A stretch of DNA of 32,551 nt from Maribacter sp. (GTDB taxonomy: Bacteria; Bacteroidota; Bacteroidia; Flavobacteriales; Flavobacteriaceae), in the NCBI GenBank assembly GCA_024228355.1, contig JAAETN010000424.1, positions 1 to 32,551 on the forward strand, in the 5' to 3' direction. The notes under the pieces are model-generated. The model was not told the DNA's origin. It saw nothing but the letters and a program-made list of their open reading frames with translations, and searched no databases. Below, piece by piece: positions 1 to 7,895 of the stretch. Within the stretch, counting starts at the first letter, position 1. Each line of letters begins with the position of its first letter. The position numbers and the translations under genes were made by a program.

Positions 1-157
1 ACGTTTTTCGGGACATTGGCTTTTTTTCCATTCCATTCTTTTAATCGGCCGTTTAAATGTACTCCTGGAATAACTGGTCATAGGCTATTCACTATATTAC
101 CGTTTGTAAACGTATTTTATTCGGATAAAATACTATTTTGGTCTTGTAATCATTACT
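1..157. other. Gene-less left edge of the cassette array
   Basis: No coding region is visible. The stretch holds a perfect 9-base-pair hairpin at 112-133 (arms GTATTTTAT and ATAAAATAC, loop TCGG). Just before it is a small CGTTT/AAACG inverted repeat near 101-112. It precedes the first attC-like element and so is probably the 3' end of another cassette whose gene lies outside the window. The hairpin could be a terminator or part of an older recombination site. Confidence 0.4.
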
Positions 158-230
158 GTCTCTAACGATTTGAGTAAATTACTCCTATAAAAGATATATA
201 GATCATATGATCTATATTCCTACGTTAGCA
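158..230 (+). repeat. attC-like recombination element 1 (left-most)
   Basis: The left inverse core GTCTCTAAC (158-166) and right core GTTAGCA (224-230) flank a strongly palindromic middle. This includes a GAGTA/TACTC hairpin and a perfect 22-base palindrome centred near 203. The bases flanking the right core (TATTCCTACGTT) resemble the right arms of the other elements. The left core pairs with the start of a cassette outside the window, while GTTAGCAAA starts the next cassette and matches its end at 1654-1662. Confidence 0.65.
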
Positions 231-243
231 AACAATAAGAAAA

Positions 244-1671
244 ATGATTAATTACCATAAAATTTCAATTCTATTACTAATAGTTGGCTTTGCTCTATTT
301 TTAAACTCCTGTGAGCTAAAAAAAATTGAAACTGATTTCGAAATTTGCGAACATTATAATAATGCAGATGCTACTATAATACAAGTAACAGATCAGTATT
401 TTCCCGCTAATTGGAAACCATTCCAAAAAGATAGTAGGAAGTATAGTTCATCGTGGGCCGAATTCTTAGCTTTTAAATACAATATTCCTATTCACGTTTT
501 CGAATACAAAATAAAAGGAAATGAGTTTAAAGATTTTTTAGCAATGGGTAGAGGAGGAGCTTCTGTATACTATCCTAGTTGTTCACTGGCTTATAAGGAT
601 TCAATTTTAAATAACATTGTTAATGAACTAACTGTTCTATACAATAAACGTCCTACTACAGTATCTTATGGTTGTGGAAAAACTCACTACAGGGATAGCT
701 TGCCAAAACATATCCTAGGAGGGCGAAGCTCTTCTTATATCAAATTTAATTCTAACAATAACAATGAAATTTCTTGGTATGGTGATGATTCTGGTCATTC
801 AACATATATTGATTTTTCTAATACTCAGAATATTGTAAGCCGACCAAGTAATGGGCGATTTTACTCAGACATACTCGGGAATGGCGCTTCACTTGAAGAT
901 GCTTCGCTTTTTGTTGAGGAACAAGTAAAAAAAACAGTGGCTAAAAGAGGTTTTTATATGAATTTTATGCATTGGCACGACTTCTACATTAAAAAAGAAA
1001 CTGGTAAGATTCTTGAAGGCGTTCCTCTGATGAAGTTTCTATTCAAATCAATGAGTCAAGGGGTAAAGAACTCGAATATTGCAAAATTAGATTATAATGA
1101 AGCGATTGAATATTTATATGCAAAGGAGGGACTAGTTACAGCTATCTTAGAAGTAATGAATGATAAGGCAGATATTGTGGTAAGAACCGAAACAACTAGA
1201 GAAAAAGATTATTCCGCTATTCAAACACCAATAACTTTAAGAATCCACAAAGATTCGATTAAAAATGTAAATTATAAATTATTTTCAATAAGTGAAAGAA
1301 TTGTTAGCGTTCAACAAGATCCAAAATTCATTTACTTTAATATTATTTTAGATTTTGCTGTTGATGTTGAAAGGATTAATATTTCTATGAAAAGAGAGGA
1401 AACTGAAATTCCCAATTTATGGAGTCAGCCAAGTTTAAAACTTAATAAAATTAAGAATCAAGTAATCTCGTCTGAACCTGTTAGGTTTACTCTTTTTAGG
1501 AAAAAGGAGATGGATGAAGAATATCAAGTAGAAATTGTGGACAGACAATATGATTTATTACTAAAGTATTCTTTAAAAAAACTTGACAGTAATTATAATT
1601 ATTTTGTTGGGGCAATAGATGACCAAAACGAATCCAGCATGATAGAAATATCATTTGCTAACAAAGAATAA
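244..1671 (+). CDS. Unrecognised lipoprotein, cassette 1 cargo
   Basis: This is a 475-residue protein with a lipoprotein signal peptide: a hydrophobic stretch at residues 7-20, then NSC with Cys23 as the probable lipidated residue, so it should be anchored on the cell envelope. I do not recognise the family. Visible features are Cys35, Cys113 and Cys144 in the N-terminal half, an HWHD motif at residues 243-246 in an otherwise conserved-looking stretch, and a beta-rich C-terminal third. HWHD could bind a metal, but this is only a guess. The start codon lies 20 bases after the core of the preceding attC-like element, leaving no room for a separate promoter. The stop codon lies inside the next element. 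The gene therefore fills its cassette, as integron cargo usually does. Confidence 0.85.
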   Translation: MINYHKISILLLIVGFALFLNSCELKKIETDFEICEHYNNADATIIQVTDQYFPANWKPFQKDSRKYSSSWAEFLAFKYNIPIHVFEYKIKGNEFKDFLAMGRGGASVYYPSCSLAYKDSILNNIVNELTVLYNKRPTTVSYGCGKTHYRDSLPKHILGGRSSSYIKFNSNNNNEISWYGDDSGHSTYIDFSNTQNIVSRPSNGRFYSDILGNGASLEDASLFVEEQVKKTVAKRGFYMNFMHWHDFYIKKETGKILEGVPLMKFLFKSMSQGVKNSNIAKLDYNEAIEYLYAKEGLVTAILEVMNDKADIVVRTETTREKDYSAIQTPITLRIHKDSIKNVNYKLFSISERIVSVQQDPKFIYFNIILDFAVDVERINISMKREETEIPNLWSQPSLKLNKIKNQVISSEPVRFTLFRKKEMDEEYQVEIVDRQYDLLLKYSLKKLDSNYNYFVGAIDDQNESSMIEISFANKE

Positions 1672-1707
1672 AACGCATTAAAACGGGTTTTATTCTAAGC
1701 GTTGTGG
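1654..1707 (+). repeat. attC-like element 2, short class
   Basis: The left inverse core TTTGCTAAC (1654-1662) is the exact complement of the cassette start GTTAGCAAA at 224. The inner arms AGAATAAAAC and GTTTTATTCT pair over 10 bases with a loop of about 11 bases. The right core GTTGTGG at 1701 belongs to the next unit. The stop codon of the preceding gene falls inside the element. It shares the ATTAAAAC loop with the short element at 9990-10044. Confidence 0.8.
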
Positions 1708-2051
1708 CACATTCAGCTGAAGCTGACTTTAGGTGCTACGTGCTTCGCCCTCCCGCACCAAAAGAAATGTGCCACAATGACCTGCTAAACCAAATTGCTC
1801 GGTACTAAAACCTACAAACAGCTCCCAGCTGTCCGCTCAAGCGGCTAACATGCCACAACAGTAGCTAAAAGCAATTTGGCCCGGTAATATACTCCCAATA
1901 ACGTAAAATCAACAAGATACGACCGTTACGCGGCCTTCTTGAAAACCTATGACAAGGGAAAAATCACCCTGACAACGTCAGATTCCCTTATCATAGTTAA
2001 ACGATTTTACTATATTTCCGTAGAAATCACCGAACTGCGTTTAGTAGGTCA
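1701..2051 (+). other. Gene-less cassette with dense hairpins, candidate noncoding RNA
   Basis: No open reading frame of note lies between the core GTTGTGGCAC (1701) and the next cassette start at 2052. Complements of its own start occur twice, at 1769-1778 (GTGCCACAAT) and 1850-1859 (ATGCCACAAC), each 9 of 10. Local hairpins include TCAGCT/AGCTGA (1713-1726), CAGCT/AGCTG (1819-1831) and CCGCT/AGCGG (1833-1844). There is a longer CCAAATTGCT/AGCAATTTGG pairing (about 1790-1876), then GTAAAATC/GATTTTAC around a further hairpin. It could be a structured RNA gene or a decayed cassette. Confidence 0.45.
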
Positions 2052-2058
2052 TTAGTGG
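1850..2058 (+). repeat. Degenerate attC-like element 3
   Basis: This is inferred from its ends. ATGCCACAAC at 1850-1859 complements the cassette start at 1701 (9 of 10). The next cassette starts with TTAGTGGTC at 2052-2060, which complements GACCACTAA at 4513. The expected G before TT is A here. That base belongs to the upstream unit, which fits decay of this element. At about 209 bases it is longer than the others and has no clear TATA-type arms. Confidence 0.4.
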
Positions 2059-2091
2059 TCATTGAATCAAATATACTATTTACATTTAATT

Positions 2092-4488
2092 ATGAGATTA
2101 CTGTTTAAAATAATTCTATTATTATCCATATTAATGGGCTGTCAAAAAAAAGATGAGACAAATTTTAGTGATATAATAAAGAACGATTCCTTTATCGACG
2201 GAAAACCAGAATATTTGAATTCACCTTATGTTACCGCTGGAAATAGAGTTTACATGGTTGGCCATCAAGATGGCTCTTTTCCTGATTTAGGTTGGCATAT
2301 TAAAGGTGAAATGGGAGGAATTTGGAATCACCCAATAAAATTAATGGATGGCTTTGACATTGAAATATCTGATGATATAGATACTATTAAACTTAATAAT
2401 GCTAAAAGTTTCACAAATTATCCATTTGCAAATAAACATGCTTTTTCTTTGAATGATAAAAACATTGAAATTGAGCGCTGGCAGTATGTGCCAGATAATA
2501 AACAAGGCGTAATCATTCAACTTATTATAAAAAATCTTGGTGGAGAAAGAAAACTAAAACTAAAATTTACTGGCAAATCAGATTTACGGCCAACTTGGTT
2601 AGGCGAGCGATCCAATATGATAGATGGGAAAGATCAAGCTACTTTTGATAGTGAAAAACAAATATGGAAAGTAAAAGATAGTTTAAACGATTGGCATACC
2701 ATTTTTGGATTTGATTCAGAGTTTAAACAAAATTCAATAACTGATAAAACCCCAACACAAAATAATACTTCATCAAACAGTTTAGAAAATACGGTTTTTC
2801 TCTCCGCTGAAAAAACTCATATTGTAAATTATATAATTGCAGGTTCATATACTTCAGAAAAGGAGGCGCTTGAATCTTATGATGATATTAAAAAAAACAT
2901 CAATTCAAATTTCATTTTAAAACGTGAACGCTATAAAGCACTTGCTGAACAATCAAAACTAACCGTTCCAGATAAAAATATTCAAGAAACATTTGAGTGG
3001 TTAAAATATAATTGCGATTGGTTGGTTAGAACAATTCCTGAAATGGGTTCAGGTATTACAGCAGGTATTCCTGATTATCCTTGGTGGTTTGGTGTCGATA
3101 GTGAATATGCCTTAAAAGGTTATATGGCAATTGGACAAAGTGAACCTGTTTATAACACAATTAGTTTGTTGGATAGTCTATCCGATGCAACAAATGGAAA
3201 TGGCAGAATCATTCATGAAGTTTCAACAAACGGCGTTGTATTTAACAATGGTAATATTAATGAAACTCCCCAATTTGCTTCTTTAATTTGGGAAATCTAT
3301 AAATGGAATGGTGACAAGGAATTCCTAAAAACATATTTTTTAACAATAAAAAAAGGATTGGAATGGTTGATGACAGAAAAGGATACCAACAAAAATCTTT
3401 TCCCCGACGGTTTTGGAATGATGGAAATTCATGGTTTGGATAGTGAGATGATAGATGTTGCATCCTATACGCAACGAGCATTTGATGATGCCTCTAAAAT
3501 GGCTGCTGAATTAGGAAAAGATGAATTATCACGCCAATATAAAAATAAAGCTAACCTAATTAAAGAAAAGATCAATTCGGATTTTTGGTCAGAAGAATTC
3601 AATTCTTATGCAGATTTTATAGGTACCGATGAACAAGCTCTACATTTAATTGAAGCTGCAATTATTAGAGCAGATACCTTAAAAAAACCTTGGGCTGTAG
3701 AGGAATTAAGGAGTACAAAAGCATCTATTTTAAAAAACCCATCGACAAAACCAAGACCATTTGTTTTGCATCATAATTGGGTCGTTAATACACCAATGGA
3801 AATGAAGATTGCCGACAATGAAAAAGCACTTAAAGCTTTGAAAACGGCAGAGACATTTGTAAATCCCTTTGGTGTTTTCGTTACGGGTATTGATCGGGAC
3901 GAGTCAGCTGGTTCCGATGATGGTTCTTTCAAAGGCAGTAAGGCTTTTTCGTATACAGGTGCTGTAATGACTCTGCCTACTAGTGTTCAGGCCATTGCTG
4001 AGAATAATTACAATCATCCTAATCAAGCTTTGAAGTATATAAAAAGAATGTCAAGGACTTTCAGTTTTGCTTTTCCTGGGAGTATTTATGAGGTATCACC
4101 AGATTATGGTATGATAACCCAAGCTTGGAATATTTATGGCTTTGCGATTCCTATTGTACAGCAATTTTTTGGCATTAACCCACAAGCTTCAAAGAAAAAG
4201 GTAGCGATTGAACCACAAATGCCAGACGAATGGGATAAAGCATCATTGGAAAATGTGATAATTTCCGATAATGCAATTTCCATGTATTATGATAAGTCCA
4301 ATGGATTTTTGAAATTGAAAGTTGTACAGGAAAATCCCGAATGGGAATTGGAAATTATATTACCAAAAAAAGAGCGTGGAATGACCTATGAGGTAATAGA
4401 GAGCAACGTAAAACCTAAAATGTCTGATAACCAAATTGTCTTCAATTCAAAGGCTGCAATAACTGAATTAGTATTGAAATATGAATAA
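2092..4488 (+). CDS. Six-hairpin glycosidase-like lipoprotein (amylo-alpha-1,6-glucosidase type)
   Basis: This is a secreted or surface lipoprotein of about 798 residues that probably cleaves glycosidic bonds in an alpha-glucan or rhamnose-like substrate. The start at 2092 gives a clean signal peptide ending LMGC with Cys17 lipidated; an upstream in-frame ATG at 2062 would place 10 unlikely residues in front. The N-terminal third looks like a beta-sandwich. From about residue 300 the sequence resembles (alpha/alpha)6 enzymes of the glycogen-debranching group, with a DYPWWFGVDS motif near residues 327-338 and an acid-rich RDESAGSDDGSF motif near 600. Acidic residues in these motifs are the expected catalytic positions, but the exact pair cannot be fixed from sequence alone. 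At 2.4 kb it is large for cassette cargo. Confidence 0.85.
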   Translation: MRLLFKIILLLSILMGCQKKDETNFSDIIKNDSFIDGKPEYLNSPYVTAGNRVYMVGHQDGSFPDLGWHIKGEMGGIWNHPIKLMDGFDIEISDDIDTIKLNNAKSFTNYPFANKHAFSLNDKNIEIERWQYVPDNKQGVIIQLIIKNLGGERKLKLKFTGKSDLRPTWLGERSNMIDGKDQATFDSEKQIWKVKDSLNDWHTIFGFDSEFKQNSITDKTPTQNNTSSNSLENTVFLSAEKTHIVNYIIAGSYTSEKEALESYDDIKKNINSNFILKRERYKALAEQSKLTVPDKNIQETFEWLKYNCDWLVRTIPEMGSGITAGIPDYPWWFGVDSEYALKGYMAIGQSEPVYNTISLLDSLSDATNGNGRIIHEVSTNGVVFNNGNINETPQFASLIWEIYKWNGDKEFLKTYFLTIKKGLEWLMTEKDTNKNLFPDGFGMMEIHGLDSEMIDVASYTQRAFDDASKMAAELGKDELSRQYKNKANLIKEKINSDFWSEEFNSYADFIGTDEQALHLIEAAIIRADTLKKPWAVEELRSTKASILKNPSTKPRPFVLHHNWVVNTPMEMKIADNEKALKALKTAETFVNPFGVFVTGIDRDESAGSDDGSFKGSKAFSYTGAVMTLPTSVQAIAENNYNHPNQALKYIKRMSRTFSFAFPGSIYEVSPDYGMITQAWNIYGFAIPIVQQFFGINPQASKKKVAIEPQMPDEWDKASLENVIISDNAISMYYDKSNGFLKLKVVQENPEWELEIILPKKERGMTYEVIESNVKPKMSDNQIVFNSKAAITELVLKYE

Positions 4489-4512
4489 ATATAATCACAA
4501 TCAAATAATAAC

Positions 4513-4583
4513 GACCACTAACAATGTATATAAAATCATAGCACCCTATGAGATGCTACGCTTCATATACTGATACGTTGGCA
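4513..4583 (+). repeat. attC-like element 4
   Basis: The left inverse core GACCACTAAC (4513-4522) complements the start of its own cassette at 2052 (9 bases). The arms GTATAT/ATATAC and TAGCA/TGCTA pair, and the right core is GTTGGCA (4577-4583). The left flank AACAATGTATA is shared with the elements at 11220 and 13550. The spacers beside the two cores differ in length, as in classical attC sites. Confidence 0.75.
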
Positions 4584-4613
4584 TTAATTCTAAATACAAA
4601 GAGTTAAAATTTA

Positions 4614-5462
4614 ATGAAGAAAAATGATCTTTCTTACTATGGTACCTTAAAATATAAGATTACGCTGTGCTTTTGTATCGCAGTATTTTTCTATTTTTTT
4701 CTCGTCTTTTTTCTTCCTTTTGGTATTGATAATTACAATCCTAATCATAAATATACTTTAGACTTTTTTTTTGAAATATTTAAGTTTGCAATAGGTGTTT
4801 TTATAGCTTCTATCGTTAACGAGATAGTGCTTCGTCCTTTATTAGTAAAGAATACTTCACTAAAAAATATTATACTTTGGAGTATGTGGACATTGTTTCT
4901 TTTAAGTTCGTTAGTATTTTATATTTATAATTTTTTAGGTGGTTGGCATGATTATCTGCTAAAAAGCTACTTAGATTTTTTAGTTAATGTTTCTTCTGTC
5001 TTGATTTTCCCTTTAATTGGTGTTTTTTTCTTTTTTAAATATCGCTCTTTGCAATACCAAATTGAACGTATCTTAACCACTAAAGAAAGGTTTTTAGATA
5101 AAAAACAGTTCATAGAGTTTAAAGGACAAGGGAGTAAAGATCAAATTAAACTTACTTTATTTAATTTTCTTTATGGTAAATCTCAAGACAATTATGTTGA
5201 ATTGTACTACCTAGAAAACAGAAAAATAAAAAAAATTCTTCTCCGATCTACACTCAGTAATTTATTTGAATCTATTAATAGCGTAGTAATTATTAGGTGT
5301 CATAGATCTTACATTATAAATTTATTGAACGTTTCAACAGTTAAGGGTGGAAATTTTGAAATGACATTAAATATTGATCCTTTTGATGTTCATATTCCTG
5401 TTTCAAAATCTTACAGAGAATCTACTTTAGAAAATCTTCGCAAAGTAAAGAATTTCGGATAA
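4614..5462 (+). CDS. Membrane-bound LytTR-family transcriptional regulator
   Basis: This is a 282-residue protein with four predicted membrane segments (about residues 15-37, 48-68, 82-105 and 118-143). A cytoplasmic C-terminal LytTR DNA-binding domain follows from about residue 170 to 275. Supporting motifs are the VELYYLEN-type strand, IIRCHRSYIINL and the closing HIPVSKSYRE. There is no receiver domain, so it is a one-component membrane regulator. It is the first gene of a three-gene cassette, followed after 122 bases by a cupin gene. That gap carries two copies of an 11-base direct repeat exactly 20 bases apart, a good candidate for its own binding site. The start lies 37 bases after the cassette core. 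Confidence 0.88.
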   Translation: MKKNDLSYYGTLKYKITLCFCIAVFFYFFLVFFLPFGIDNYNPNHKYTLDFFFEIFKFAIGVFIASIVNEIVLRPLLVKNTSLKNIILWSMWTLFLLSSLVFYIYNFLGGWHDYLLKSYLDFLVNVSSVLIFPLIGVFFFFKYRSLQYQIERILTTKERFLDKKQFIEFKGQGSKDQIKLTLFNFLYGKSQDNYVELYYLENRKIKKILLRSTLSNLFESINSVVIIRCHRSYIINLLNVSTVKGGNFEMTLNIDPFDVHIPVSKSYRESTLENLRKVKNFG

Positions 5463-5469
5463 AATTCAT

Positions 5470-5500
5470 TTTCACCACAAATAAGAGAATTTCACCACAA
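5470..5500 (+). promoter_or_regulatory. Paired direct repeat, candidate LytTR operator
   Basis: TTTCACCACAA occurs at 5470-5480 and again at 5490-5500, a spacing of 20 bases or two helical turns. Direct rather than inverted repeats are typical of LytTR-domain sites, although classical LytTR spacing is about 21-22 bases start to start. It lies just after the lytTR gene and about 85 bases before the cupin gene. A 7-base hairpin, ATACACT/AGTGTAT, follows immediately at 5501-5520. Confidence 0.5.
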
Positions 5501-5584
5501 TACACTATTTAAAGTGTATCAAAAGAACTAAGCTTATAGTCTCTTTGCTAAAATACATTTATTAATATTTAAATAATTATCAAA

Positions 5585-6523
5585 ATGAAAGCAAAGATTT
5601 ACATTCAAAAAAGACATTTAATACTTTTCTACTTACTAAGTATGATCACTTTTTTTAGTAGTAATGCACAGAGCAATTCTACACAAGATATACTACAGAG
5701 TTTTGTTGACAGTTACAAAACCGACCATATGGCACATTCTGTAAGTTTTGGTGTTAAGATTGGTGAAGATTGGTGGCATGTACAATCACAAAGAAAACAA
5801 GCTAGTTATGCAGTAGGCAAAAAGAAACAATATACATTTCACAATTTTGGTCCTAATGAGGTGACTTTACACAAAGGAAAACCTGGCGAACCAACATGGT
5901 ATTTTCATTTTGCAAATAAAGAGGTGTTAGATAATATTTATAATAAGAAATGGTCTGCCTCTACAGCCTCTGCCAAATCTTTTGGATCAGACATTGTAGG
6001 CTTAAATATTCGTGACATGAATGACTATTCAAGTGGGATAAAAGATGATGCCATTGCATATGAAGTTATGGAACATTTCTGGAAGAAAGACCCTATAGAA
6101 ATTACCTATTTTACTAGAGATGCATCGCTCCCAACACATGGAGCAGATCATGTAGGATTGTACACTATGAAAGACAAACGAATAGGATGGTTTACAATTG
6201 GTCCAGAACAGGCCGCAAATACAGAACGTGGGCTTGACAAGGGACAAGTACCAAATCTATTTATTATTACTAAAGGAAGAGGACGAGCAGAACTTGGTGA
6301 GCAAACAGTTGAGCTTAGACCAGGAATGAGTGTATTCATTGCACCATATATCAAACACGTTATTTACAACCCATATAATGAACCATTGGAAGGTATTTTA
6401 GTGCTCTTTGGTGACAATATTGATTACGCGCGAGGTAAATCTTATATGGACTTCCTAGAGCAACAACATGAATTCTATAACACTTATGACAAGAACATCA
6501 AAAAAAGTACAAATAAAAAGTAA
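5585..6523 (+). CDS. Exported cupin-domain protein
   Basis: This is a 312-residue protein with an N-terminal signal peptide (hydrophobic residues about 11-27, likely cleavage after SSNA). A cupin barrel lies in the C-terminal part, about residues 200-285, with LRPGMSVFIAPYIKHVIYNP as the second cupin motif and a GRGRAELG strand before it. The middle part (about 40-140), with FHFANKEVLDNIYNKKWSASTASA, resembles SCP2-like sterol-carrier folds; this is a weak inference. A periplasmic small-molecule binding or enzymatic role is plausible. It is the second gene of the LytTR cassette and probably the regulator's target, as the paired direct repeat lies in its upstream gap. The substrate is unknown. 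Confidence 0.75.
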   Translation: MKAKIYIQKRHLILFYLLSMITFFSSNAQSNSTQDILQSFVDSYKTDHMAHSVSFGVKIGEDWWHVQSQRKQASYAVGKKKQYTFHNFGPNEVTLHKGKPGEPTWYFHFANKEVLDNIYNKKWSASTASAKSFGSDIVGLNIRDMNDYSSGIKDDAIAYEVMEHFWKKDPIEITYFTRDASLPTHGADHVGLYTMKDKRIGWFTIGPEQAANTERGLDKGQVPNLFIITKGRGRAELGEQTVELRPGMSVFIAPYIKHVIYNPYNEPLEGILVLFGDNIDYARGKSYMDFLEQQHEFYNTYDKNIKKSTNKK

Positions 6524-6555
6524 TCAAATAAGTTCAAATGAAATAATCAATTATT

Positions 6556-7203
6556 ATGAAGAAGGAATCAAAACAAAGATGGTCCAACTATCTTATAGAG
6601 CTATTAATTGTAATAACAGGAATTACTATTGCGTTTTGGCTTAATAATTTGGATCATACAAGAAATAATAGAAAGCAGAGAATAAGCTATTTGTCCGACA
6701 TAAAAAATGATTTAACAACCGATAGTTTAAGGTTATCAAAAAATATTAAAAACAACAGGGCCAAAAGTAAAATATTAATTAAATCACTCGAATTAATAAA
6801 GGTTTCTGCTCCTATTGATAGTGTTCTTGTAAATGTCTTAGAAATTGGGAGTTATGATTTTTTTGATCCTGACAATTTTACATTGACTTCTCTAATTCAA
6901 AGTGGCGACCTTAAGTTGATTAATTCTGAAGAAACCAAAAGAGAGTTACTGCGTTTGTTAAAAATATATGAGTCGGTTGACGATATGCAAAACCATTTCC
7001 TTGATGCTCTAGATGAAAATTATTTCCCTATGCTAATTTCAAAGGTTGACATAACAGAGTTAAAAGCCATAAACAAGGATTTCTTTTACGGCACTGAAAT
7101 GAAAAACTATTGTGCTTTTACGCTAAATGAAACCAATCGGCATATTAAAAATTATGAACGGGCTCAAAGTCAAGTAACAAAAGTAATGAAGCTAATTGAT
7201 TAG
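6556..7203 (+). CDS. DUF6090-family membrane protein
   Basis: This is a 215-residue protein with one membrane helix near the N-terminus (about residues 12-30, IELLIVITGITIAFWLNN) followed by a helical, charged region. The helix with its IxxG(I)xIAxxLNN pattern is the hallmark of the DUF6090 family, which is abundant in Bacteroidetes and has no known function. It is the third and last gene of the cassette starting at 4577, separated from the cupin gene by 32 bases. Its stop lies 15 bases before the attC-like element. Other DUF6090 genes are often scattered in accessory regions, which agrees with a cassette setting. Confidence 0.85.
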   Translation: MKKESKQRWSNYLIELLIVITGITIAFWLNNLDHTRNNRKQRISYLSDIKNDLTTDSLRLSKNIKNNRAKSKILIKSLELIKVSAPIDSVLVNVLEIGSYDFFDPDNFTLTSLIQSGDLKLINSEETKRELLRLLKIYESVDDMQNHFLDALDENYFPMLISKVDITELKAINKDFFYGTEMKNYCAFTLNETNRHIKNYERAQSQVTKVMKLID

Positions 7204-7218
7204 TGTTCAAGAATAAAC

Positions 7219-7351
7219 TAATGCCAACAAAAAATATAGTGCATTTCCCAGCTAGTTTCAAAATGAAAATTTGTAAACCAAATAAAATTAAGGACCGTTT
7301 GAAAATTATCCTAAGGCTAACACCAAACGCACCATATTCAAACCGTTGTGC
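7219..7351 (+). repeat. attC-like element 5, long class
   Basis: The left inverse core TAATGCCAAC (7219-7228) is a 10-of-10 complement of GTTGGCATTA at 4577. This defines a 2.77 kb cassette holding three genes. The arms AATATAGTGC/GCACCATATT pair with one G-T-type mismatch. The right core is GTTGTGC at 7345. The roughly 133-base length is close to that of Vibrio VCR-type attC sites. An open frame running through it (from 7203) is not a gene. Confidence 0.8.
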
Positions 7352-7364
7352 GCAAGCTCTCAAA

Positions 7365-7760
7365 ATGGACACAGAGAAAAAGAATTTTATGGCCGGAAAG
7401 CACTGGATTATAGTGCTTATAATTATTGTCTCTTCATATGGAATCTATACGGGGGTTCAGGATTTAAAATATGGCAAGGAAATCTGGACCGATGAAAGTA
7501 GAGGAATCCTAATCGAGAAATGTATGGAAGACTCTAAAGATATGGCTGTTAAATATCGGGAATTGACTTTTGACTACTGTGTATGTTCGACCGAAAAAAT
7601 ACAGACGGAATTTACTCAGGAGGAGTATATATAAATCAGTGAGAAACCGATTGATATCCAGACGGAAAGGCTACTTCCCAGTTTCCAAACTTGTTTGACG
7701 GAATATCAGGAAAAAATTAAAAAGGAAAAATTAAAAGCCAGCGCACAACAAGAGCTATAA
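7365..7760 (+). pseudogene. Small Cys-rich membrane protein interrupted by an in-frame ochre stop
   Basis: The start at 7365 gives MDTEKKNF, one membrane helix (about residues 13-29) and then a conserved-looking domain with EKCMEDSKD, DYCVCSTEKI and FTQEEYI. A TAA at 7632-7634 ends this frame after 89 residues. The same frame continues without another stop as ISEKPIDIQTER, LLPSFQTCLTEY and a lysine-rich tail to TAA at 7758-7760. The downstream part carries the third Cys-containing segment expected of this compact Bacteroidetes protein type, so one full product of about 131 residues plus the stop seems ancestral. The true end lies inside the next attC-like element, as for other cassette genes. 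Sequencing error or stop readthrough are alternatives. Confidence 0.75.
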
Positions 7761-7875
7761 TTAATAGCTGGTTTTCATTAACTTGAAACTTATAAACTAT
7801 TAACGGCTGGATTTGCCACGGTTGGAAATCTAACGATTTCCAACACCGCTACAAATCATAGCCTAAACGTTACCA
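7741..7875 (+). repeat. attC-like element 6, long class
   Basis: The left inverse core GCGCACAAC (7741-7749) exactly complements the cassette start GTTGTGCGC at 7345. The right core is GTTACCA (7869-7875). The middle contains a strong terminal hairpin at about 7810-7859, with GGAAATC/GATTTCC, CGG/CCG and GATTTG/CAAATC arms. The outer arms GCTATAAT/ATCATAGC also pair. The end of the interrupted gene overlaps its left end. Confidence 0.8.
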
Positions 7876-7895
7876 TTCATTAAATCACCAATACC

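Noticed and set aside
7203-7364. In-frame upstream extension of the small Cys-rich protein
   Set aside because: It lies inside the attC-like element 7219-7351; the ATG at 7365 just after the core is the sensible start.
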